From: Fagopyrum homotropicum
Lineage: Eukaryota > Streptophyta > Magnoliopsida > Caryophyllales > Polygonaceae
Direction of reading: 5' to 3'
DNA: 64,000 nt
Assembly: GCA_033239125.1 (NCBI GenBank)
Contig: BSWB01000007.1
Span: 104,955,582 to 105,019,581, forward strand
Numbering within the stretch: the stretch's first letter is position 1; each line of letters starts with the position of its first letter. Both the position numbers and the translations under genes were made by a program. The notes under the pieces were generated by a model. It was not told the DNA's origin, made no database searches, and saw nothing but the letters and a program-made list of their open reading frames with translations. Below, one piece after another: positions 53,668-62,043 of the stretch.

Positions 53668-54205
53668 ATTGATAACGACTTGTCGTGGGACACCCAATTC
53701 GCCTATGACTTGATGTCTTAGCCGAATTCAATGAGGAAATCCCATTCCAAGAAGTTGTGAGCATAAAATGTCCATCCAAGGTAATGCTCTGTGCCTATAT
53801 AATATGTATAGTTTGAAATATGTAATTTCTTAACAACTCTTTTGAAAAATTGCAATTATAGGTGCAAGATCAAAAGAGAGTTGGCTACATGAACGTGAAG
53901 TGTCAAGGCTTCTTCGAGGGAGTAGATGGTCGACTCGCCTATATGTTCATTAAAGGATTAGGACACAATAGCCTTTAAATGTGTCATTTATTTGTAAAGG
54001 AAATGTAAATTTCGTGTATGTTGCCTTCATGTACTTAAATAAGTTGAGTGGTTCAATCCATTAGGACACCACAATTCTTTAGTACAGAATGTGTAATTAT
54101 ACTAATTCAATAAATTCAATCGAAAGACATTTATGATTATGCGAATATTTTGTTTGGATGTATGTCTATTAAAAGTTTCTTGACTTTGCTCAAATGGGGG
54201 AGGAA
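53668..54205 (+). other. Copia 3' internal noncoding region and PPT
   Basis: 540 bp without a supported ORF. It ends with the polypurine tract AAATGGGGGAGGAA (54192-54205) directly before the 3' LTR. Confidence 0.85.
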
Positions 54206-55617
54206 TGTTGGAGATTTGGGCTAAGTCTTCATTGTAACCGTTGAGCTTGTCTTGAGACAAGGTGCAATGAGTTGTTCACATGTGTGTCACTATGGTCCGG
54301 GTTGCGGGAGGCAAGCCAAGTGACCGGCACTAAGAACAACTAGTATTATAAGGGGAGTCGAATCAAAGCAAGGTGATTCACGACAAGGTCAACTTGTGCT
54401 AGCTTTTAGAAGGCCGACGTTTGGGGCTTTTAGCCACATTTTATCGGCACACCTTTGGTTCTTAGGCCTTATATTGGCTAAAGAATATGTGGTTAAAAAC
54501 TGGGAGCAATCCAAGCTCAAATGCTTAGTGAATGTCAATAAAGCAGCTAGTGAGCTTCTTAAGGAGCTACACTAGCTTGAGCTAAGATATTGAGTATTTG
54601 AGCATATTGGAGCTTACCCTAGCTATATTAAAGTGAATGAAGCTCATTGGAAGTGTTTGGACCAAGAAAAATAAGCTAGCTCTAAGCTAGCTCCGGGGAG
54701 CGGTTTTGGGCTCCCTATGTGGGCCTCGGGCCTCGGGCTTTCTAGGGCTTCAAGGCCCATCTTCCAAGTAACTTCCAAGTAACTTCCATAACCGTTTTTA
54801 ACCGCTTTTAACTTCCCAAAACCGTGGCCCCCTATGCCTATAAAAGGGAGAGCCATTTGCACTTGTTTCTACATTCGTTTTTGCAACAATAAAGCTTCTA
54901 GTTCCATTGTATTGACATTGGATAGGCCTTCTTATAAGCTTGTTTGCAAAACTCGAAAGACCAGTATAGTTCCTTTGTATTGACAAAGGATAGGCATCCA
55001 TCTTAGTTTGGTTTTGTATTGACAAAACCTAGGAATACCCTTTCTACAAAGTAAGACAAGTAAGTCTCTTACTTAGTCTTTGTAACGTGTAACGTTTTAT
55101 CCCACTAAGGTATTTGGATATTCCCGGTGTAGGGGAGAATACACTTAGAAGGAAAATTCATTTATGAATGACTCATTACATTATCCAAGTCAATGGTTTT
55201 AACATATAATAACCGGTTTATAAGACGTGTAATTGAACTTAACTTCTATTAGAGTTTTGTCAACTCCTTTTTGGAGATTACAAACTCTTGCTTGAGTTTT
55301 GTCTACTCCTTTGGAGACTACAAACTCTTGATTGAGTTTTGTCTACTCCTTTGTGGAGATTACAAACTCTTAGTTGAGTTTTGTCTACTCCTTTGGAGAC
55401 TACAAACTCTTGATTGGGTTTTGTCTACTCCTTTACGGAGATTACAAACTCTTGGTTGGGTTTTGTCTACTCCTTTGTGGAGATTACAAACCCTTGGTTA
55501 ATAACTAGTTTTAGTTCAAGATAATTATATAATTTGTTTGGCAATTGGGAGAACCGTCTACTCACATAAGTGAGACTACGGCCCTTTGGTCTAAAACCGG
55601 ACACCGAAATTCCAACA
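54206..55617 (+). repeat. 3' LTR of the copia element
   Basis: Near-identical to the 5' LTR; one ACCGCTTTTA unit fewer. Followed by TSD ATTAA (55618-55622). Confidence 0.95.
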
Positions 55618-56650
55618 ATTAATATCTAAAAGTCTCTTCTCTCTAGCTTCCTTGATGTCAAAATTCAACCACTTGATTGCCCAATATGCCTTGTGCTCCA
55701 GCTCAACGGGTAGATGACAAGACTTCCCATATACCAAATTGTAAGGGGTGGTACCAATGGGAGTCTTGAATGCGGTCCTATAAGCCCAAAGAGCATCATC
55801 CAGCTTCATGGACCAATCCTTCCTTGTCCTTGAAACGGTCTTCTCCAAAATTGCCTTGAGTTCTCTATTCGAGATCTCCACCTTCCCACTAGTTTGAGGG
55901 TGATAAGGGATTGCTACCTTGTGGGTTACCCCATATTTCGATAAAAGTGCCTTGAACTTCCGGTTGATAAAATGTGTCCCTTCATCGTTGATGATGATAT
56001 GCGGTGTTCCAAAACGTGGAAAGATAGTTCTATTGAAGAACTTCACAACCACCATGGCATCATTAGTGGGAGAATCAATGGCCTCCACCCATCTAGAGAC
56101 GTAATCAACAACTAAGAGGATGTAGAGGCTCCCCGCGGATGACGGGAAAGGTCCCATGAAATCAACTCCCCATACATCAAAAATCTCAACCTCTTGAATA
56201 TTGTTGAGTGGTATCTCGTTCCTTCTAGACAATTCCCTGTTCTTTGGCATGCATCACAAGAGACAACAAACGCTTGCACATCCTTAAATAATGTAGGCTA
56301 AAAGAAACCAGAACGCAATACCTTAGCGCATGTTTTGTGAGCGCTAGCATGTCCTCCACAAGGGAGTAAGTGGCAATGCCGTATGACACTAATAGCTTCA
56401 TCCTCCAGAATTCATCGTCGAAGCATCCCATCCGGAACCCTATTGAAGAGTAGAGGTTCATTCTTATAGTAGTAGCGTACATCATTGAAGAACTTCTTCC
56501 TTTGAGTGTACGTCAATCCGGGAGGTACTTCTTGACAAACAAGATAGTTGACAATATCAGCATATCAATGCTCTTTACTATCAGAAACTTGGCAAAGCCA
56601 ATGCTCCACCAACTATGAGTGATCATTAGAGAATGAATCATAAATGGAGA
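55618..56650 (-). pseudogene. Athila D integrase, N-terminal and core part
   Basis: From the right: DDLSIYDSFSND (pre-integrase linker), DIVNYLVCQEVPPG, HHCC zinc region in shifted frames with stops (IRHCHLLPCGGHAS, CDACQRTG), then an open core (to 55618): VWGVDFMGPFPSSAGSLYIL, RFGTPHIIINDEGTHF, HPQTSGKVEISNREL, WAYRTAFKTPIGTTPYNLVY. The D, D and E residues are present. Cut by copia after LLDIN; it continues at 48145. Confidence 0.88.
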
Positions 56651-57443
56651 GATCGTCTTCCTCAGTTGACTTCATCTCGCTTACTGTCTCGGTCGTGGTC
56701 CGAGATGGGTGACCGAGGTGTTGTTCAAATAAGATCACCTCGCTTGCTCCGGAAAGTGTTTCGGTCGAGGTACTGGAACTAGGACTGAAACCTAATGTGC
56801 TTTTCTTCTCCTGAATCAGTTTATCAAATCTAGCTCGTGGATCTGCTTCCAATGTTTCCAAGCTTCACACATCTGCATCACACAAGGCATCTATACCTTC
56901 CTCCATCATACTAAAACTTAAAACTTTCTCAAGAGAATTTTTAATAAGGATAGAGCTCACCAATTCTCGAGAATCTTCTTCATCATAGATGTTGAAGATA
57001 TCATCTTCCAAAGGCTCTCCCTTCATTGCAGCCAATAGTTCAAACTCCACATGATCGCCACCAATGATGAATTTCAACTTGGCGTTCTTACAATCAACGT
57101 TGCAACCTGATGTTGCTAGAAATGGTCTTCCGAGAATGATAGGGATGGGATAATCTACGGGAATGTCCAATACAACAAAGTCTATAGGTATGTATAAATT
57201 ACCTAACTTGATGGGAACGTCCTCCAAGATACCAACGGGACGGGTAATTGAGCGATCCACCATGTATAACGTCATCTTCATGGGCTTGGGATTTCCAAGG
57301 CCGACCTTCTCACATAGTTCTAGAGGAATGATGCTCACACTAGCTCCTAGATCACAAAGTGCATCATAAGTCACATCCCCAACTTGGATGAGAATGCAAA
57401 ACGAACCGGGATCTCTCAATTTAGGTGGCATCTTCTCCTTCAT
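56650..57443 (-). pseudogene. Athila D protease and PR-RT linker, RT-RNase H deleted
   Basis: Protease: MKEKMPPKLRDPGSFCI, CDLGASVSIIPLELCEKVGL, IDFVVLDIPVDYPIPIILGR, PFLATSGCNVDCKNAKLKF, IYDEEDSRELVSSILI (no stop here, unlike B). TGA (56865-56867) replaces the Trp of DxWSL. The linker then reads ETLEADPRAR, SSSTSTETLSGASE, HLGHPSRTTTET and jumps near 56650 to DDLSIYDSFSND, which in B follows RNase H. About 1.6 kb of RT-RNase H, judged against B, is missing. Confidence 0.86.
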
Positions 57444-58092
57444 GATTTGACAATATCTCTTTCAGAAACTTCCCATAGACGGATATTCCTAGGATAGCAT
57501 CAATGAAAGGGATGTTAATATGTAGTTTATTCATAAGGTCAAGAAACTTACCAAAGTGTTTGTCTAGATGTGCCCGCGATCTTGACTGAGGGAACGGGAG
57601 TGGTGGTTTATAAGCAAGTGGTAGAACATAAACTTCAGCTCTTTCTTTCGCTTTCGAGGGCTCCATCTCGGTTGGCACCTCAACCGTGGTGTTCCTCGTC
57701 TAATCGTGGTTCGACCGAGGTACTGGATCTGCAATCTTCAATCCACTACGTGTTGTGATAGCCATGACTTGCCCTTTTTGGGTTGTTCTCTATCCTTCCT
57801 GGAAGTTTTCCAGGATCTCCTGGCACTTCATTAGCCTTGTTGAAAAATTGTTGTTCTAAGGCTTTTTGTGCCTTCTAAAATGAGTTCATAGAAGTCTCCA
57901 TAGCGTTGAGCTTGATCAATATAGCCTCCATCACAACGTCCGGTTTCTTGGGTGGCTGGGACGACCTTGATGACGAGTCCTGGCTTCTCAATGGAGTAGA
58001 AGAAGAGGAAGGGGTGTTAAGAGCATTTTTAGCATGAGAATAAGGGTTACCGGAATTTTGTCGATTTGATCTCCAGTTGTTATTGGAATTTC

Positions 58093-58125
<33 letters not shown>

Positions 58126-59299
58126 AATTATTGTTGTTCCACAACCCTTGATAATTTCCTCTTCCTTGGTGTCCAGCATATTGCTCCTTCTTGGTTTGAG
58201 CTACTAAAAGCTCCTTCAATGCCATGACTTCATTTTTGGGCGAGGTGAGTTGAGCTGCATTTGATATTGTATCCTAAAAGCTAACTCGTCTTGCTCCATC
58301 TTCAACTCTTTGATGGGAATAAAAAGCTTGCTTTTCTATGAAATCCCAAGCTTCATCTATCGGCATATCCATGAAAGTGCCGGTGGAAAGTAATTGGAGT
58401 TTGAATTGAGTGTCTCCATCCAAACTCTTGAAGTATATTTCCAACAACTCGATCTTTGGAATCCCATGATGACGGCAATCCAACAAAAGGTCCTTGAATC
58501 TTTCCCATGACTCGGACAAACTTTTTTTTTCTTTCATGGTAAAAGCATTGATCTTACCCCTCAATTCAGCTGTCTTTGATAGTGGAAAGAACTTAGTAAG
58601 AAACTCCGTAGTCATCTCTTCCCAAGTGTTGATTTCTCCAACTAGAAGAGATTGATACCAAGCAAGTGCCTTGTCTTTCAATGAGAAGTAGAAAGGCCTC
58701 AACTTGTAATTGTTATTCTCTACTCTTGATGGTCTCAAACTCTCCATCAGAATCTCATAATTTTGTAAATGCTGACGTGGAGATTCTCTCTCCAAACCTC
58801 CAAACTTACATTGTCGAATCATGGTTAGAACTTGAGGTCGAAGTTCATAATCATGCTCAGCTGGATCTCCTAGATTGACTCCTGGATGCCGCACTTGCTG
58901 ATTCGGGTCCATCCTTTGACCTAGGGTTTGCGGAACTCCAGCAAAAAGATCACCTCGGTCTACCCTCGCCGGCATCCGAGGTGGTGGGTGTATCTCGGCC
59001 GGTGCAACTAGGACTGGATCTTGCCTCGGTCGAGCAACTAGGACCGGTCGAGGTAAAATCTGAGCTCGTAAAGCGGCCATATCAGCTTGAATCTCTTCAG
59101 TTCTTGCACGAGTCTCTTCTTTCTCTCGTTGTAATTCTTATTTACTGAGGCGAAGTTGTTCCAATGCCTCCTTCCATTCGGCTTCAAGATCTCGATTATC
59201 TTGATCGGCCATCTTAGCTTCTTTCAATCTTCTTCTGTATGTCTTTTCTGGTTCGGGATCGTAAGGAACGATTTCCTTTCCAACACGAGTTCATCACAT
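57444..59299 (-). pseudogene. gag: Athila D gag
   Basis: The collinear Met (59297-59299) is followed at once by two TGA codons. Then: LEAEWKEALEQLRLS, APAEIHPPPRMPA, TLGQRMDPNQQVRHPGVNLG, gag domain FYFSLKDKALAWYQSL, FFPLSKTAELRGKINAF, RFKDLLLDCRHHGIPKIELL (to 58274). Frame breaks, then an Asn-rich run from GTT repeats (about 58085-58130), AILIKLNAMETSMNS, PLPFPQSRSRAHLDKHFGKF (57421-57678) and a deletion-frameshift before the protease. Frames listed on the other strand are shadows. Confidence 0.84.
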
Positions 59300-59403
59300 A
59301 AACCTAAGGAAAGATCCTGCGAAATCACTCAAGTAAAGCAATCAATAGCAACAAGGGCAACATCCCCAAAAGACAACCGAAACCAAACTTGGTCTTGACA
59401 AAG

Positions 59404-59421
59404 TCCCCGGAAACGGTGCCA
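59404..59421 (-). other. Variant primer binding site of Athila D
   Basis: Minus-strand TGGCACCGTTTCCGGGGA, two differences from the tRNA-Asp complement seen in A, B and F. Confidence 0.8.
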
Positions 59422-59428
59422 AAAACTT

Positions 59429-60151
59429 GTTCACTCCAAAAGGTACGTGCAATATTTAATATTTATACCAAGAATAATTGCAAAAAAGTGAACCCGTAGT
59501 GTACGAATCGATTGTAATAAAAGCAAGAATTCCAGGGTCGAACACAGGGACTATGCTGAAACAAAGATCGGTAATTCAGGTTGTCAATTAAAAACAAGCA
59601 ACAAAGCAAAGATATCAAAGATGATGTAATAACCAGGTAAAGAGAATGCGGATTCTAGAAATTAAAGCATCTAGTTGTGGTTCCGACTCAAGATCTCAAA
59701 AGATAATGTGGACAAAGATGAGGTTTGCAAGTAAGTTTCACTACTCACTATCCCAAACCAAAGATCCTCTCACCGGATAAGTCTCAATGTACTAAGGAAA
59801 GGAACTATAATCTTAAACCAACACACCAACCAAGGGGATAGAACTAACCTTTACCGGATAAGTCTCAGGCTAAATTTTAAAGATGGGATGGAGGCACACT
59901 CAAACCCCAATAAAGGATAAACCTTTATTACCTAACGCTCATGATCTTGGGTATACAAACAAAGGAATCACCGGGTAAGTCTCATCCTAGGCTTGCGTTA
60001 AACCAGAAAAAGGTATAACAAGGATAGGATTTGGCAAACCGAAACCTCAACTCAAATAAGGATCAAGAAAGGTCTCGCCTCGCTCAGTTAGTATCCCATA
60101 TCGGTCGAGATGTTTAACGACTGACCGAGGTGTTCGTCGGTTAAGGTAAAG
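59429..60151 (-). repeat. 5' LTR of Athila D, partial (cut by F)
   Basis: Minus-strand end GGAGTGAACA at 59429. Three ACCGG(G/A)TAAGTCTCA motifs (about 59776, 59855, 59966) and CTCGGTCGAGATG-type palindromes (60070-60140). F interrupts at 60152; the rest would lie beyond the window. Confidence 0.85.
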
Positions 60152-61917
60152 TGATAGCATGAATTATAGTCTATATTTTGGGGTTTGTTTTGACGTTTTA
60201 TCTTTCATAATCTGCATGTTTGTATGTACATTATGTAATTATATTACCATTTCATCTACCTTTGCGAGAATCGAGGTCTACACCTAGTTTTGTTGTAATC
60301 GTAGGTAAAATGGCACGTTTTGCATCAAAAAGGAGCAAAAGGAGCTATGGAGTCATTGGAGCTACATTGAGGAACATAAGGAACCATCCAGGAAGCATAG
60401 CCATGGACTAAAGATTCACTTTGGACCAGTTTTGAGAGATTTCACATTCAGTTGTGATTCACCTCGGTTGATCACAGATTCATCTCGACCGAGGTGATCC
60501 AGAGAAGCCGACTCAACCGAGGCGAATACCTAGGACGCGGCGAGAATATTTTATTCTTGGCTGAGATCTTTTATATTTGGAAAGTGATCTTATATTTTTG
60601 GGCTTGGCTCCTGGAAGGAAGAAGATATTATAGATCTTATATTTTACCTATTTTTATGGGAAGAGATCTTTCTAAGATATATTATCTTTGGAGGGTTATT
60701 TTCCTATAAAAAGGGTTGGATTTCCACAAATCGAGGAGGCCGCTTACACCGAAATACATCCCGCAGATCCGTTTACGCAGCAGCCATACTCCAGTTGGGA
60801 GATTTGAAGAACCTTTTTGAAGGTTGAAGGAAGATTGAAGATCATAGCTTTTATAGCTTTTTGGAGGGTTTTGTAAGATTGTCTTTGATTCCCTTCCTTG
60901 TTGTCTTCTCTTGTTGGATTGCTATCCAAAGATTGCCTTTGTTGTGATATTTGATTCAGTTATTGAAGTCTTTTCATTAAATTCTTCTTGTTCAAATATT
61001 CACCTTCTTCCCATATATTTGATTAATACTTTCATGATGATGATGAGTGGCTAATTTCCTTGTGTGATTCTAGGGTGATTGGCTGAAGGTTGTGGGGAAA
61101 ACAATGATAGAATAATCTTAGATTCCAGTAGGACCCTGAAAGTTCGAGTCTTTAACCTTAACCCTAAGCATCTCGCTCAATCGATGAACATCTCGGCCGG
61201 GGTGGAATTCGGTTGACCGAGGTGACTTATCCGATCCTAAACTGAGAGTTAAGTGTTAGAGTTTGCCAAATCCTATTCTTATTACACCTTTCCTGGTCCA
61301 ATGCAAGCTTAGGATGAGACTTACCCGGTAATTCCTTAGTTTGTGTACCAACGATCATAAGTGTAGGTAATAAAGGTTTATCCTTTATTAGGGTTTGAGT
61401 GTGCTTTCATCCCATCTTTGTGAGTTAGCCTGAGACTTACCCGGTAAAGGTTGATTCTATTCCCTTAGATGGTGTGTTAGTTTGAGGTTATAGTTCTTTA
61501 TCTTGATTCCTTGAGACTTACCCGGTAATAGGAGTTACGGTTTAGGATTAGTGAGTAGTGAGACTTACCCGGTGATCTATTCCACTTTAGTAACACCTTC
61601 CCTATGCAAAAACCTCAGCTTTGTCCGCTTATCTTTAGATCTTGAGTTGGAACCACAACTAGATGTTTTAATCCCTAGAATTACATGTTTGCTTTATTAA
61701 CTTCTTATTCATCTTTGATCGTTTTAATTGCTCTTGTGGTTAGTAATTACGAGGCTTACCGTTATCGGACTTTGTTTCACTAAGTCCCTATGATCGACCC
61801 CTGGAATTTCTTGCTTTTTACTACGATTGACCCGTACACTGCGGGTTCGCATCCTTCTTTTAAGCTTAAGTCTAGGGTTATAAATTTAAAGCTTGCACAC
61901 ACCGTTTGGAGCGAACA
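60152..61917 (+). repeat. 5' LTR of Athila F
   Basis: TGATAGCATG...GAGCGAACA, 1766 bp, similar to the B LTR with small indels. TATA box TATAAAAA at 60705-60712; palindromes about 60460-60525 and 61168-61222; four GAGACTTACCCGGT motifs (about 61315, 61433, 61513, 61559). Confidence 0.93.
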
Positions 61918-61923
61918 AGTTTT

Positions 61924-61941
61924 TGGCGCCGTTGCCGGGGA
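61924..61941 (+). other. Primer binding site (tRNA-Asp) of Athila F
   Basis: TGGCGCCGTTGCCGGGGA, identical to A and B. Confidence 0.92.
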
Positions 61942-62043
61942 CTTGGTCTAGACCGAGCCGGTACGGTTTGCTCTTGGGGCACTTGCCCCCGTGTCTACTA
62001 ACCACTCTACTTGAGTGACTTTTGCAGGTTCTTTCTTAGGTAT

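Larger units (their letters stand above)
48146..55617 (+). mobile_element. Ty1/copia element, near-intact, TSD ATTAA
   Basis: LTRs 48146-49567 (1422 bp) and 54206-55617 (1412 bp), TGTTGG...CCAACA, flanked by ATTAA (48141-48145, 55618-55622). The 10-bp length difference is one extra ACCGCTTTTA unit. About 7 substitutions between LTRs by eye (about 0.5%), so a very young insertion. The gag and pol frames are collinear and broken by one TGA. It sits in the integrase gene of Athila D. Confidence 0.97.
44311..60151 (-). mobile_element. Athila-type element D (host of copia and of Athila F)
   Basis: Minus-strand Athila of the CTCGACCGAG-tag family. From the right: partial 5' LTR (59429-60151, cut by F), variant PBS, gag, protease, PR-RT linker fused to pre-integrase sequence (RT-RNase H missing), integrase (cut by copia 48146-55617), spacer, PF03078-like pseudogene, 3' UTR and a roughly 95-bp stub of 3' LTR. 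Many stops. Confidence 0.9.

Noticed and set aside
57988..58179. Thr/Ile-rich 63-aa frame, and the Val/Ile-rich antisense frames at 21641 and 62998
   Set aside because: Frame shadows of the AAC/GTT repeat that encodes the Asn-rich Gag segment.
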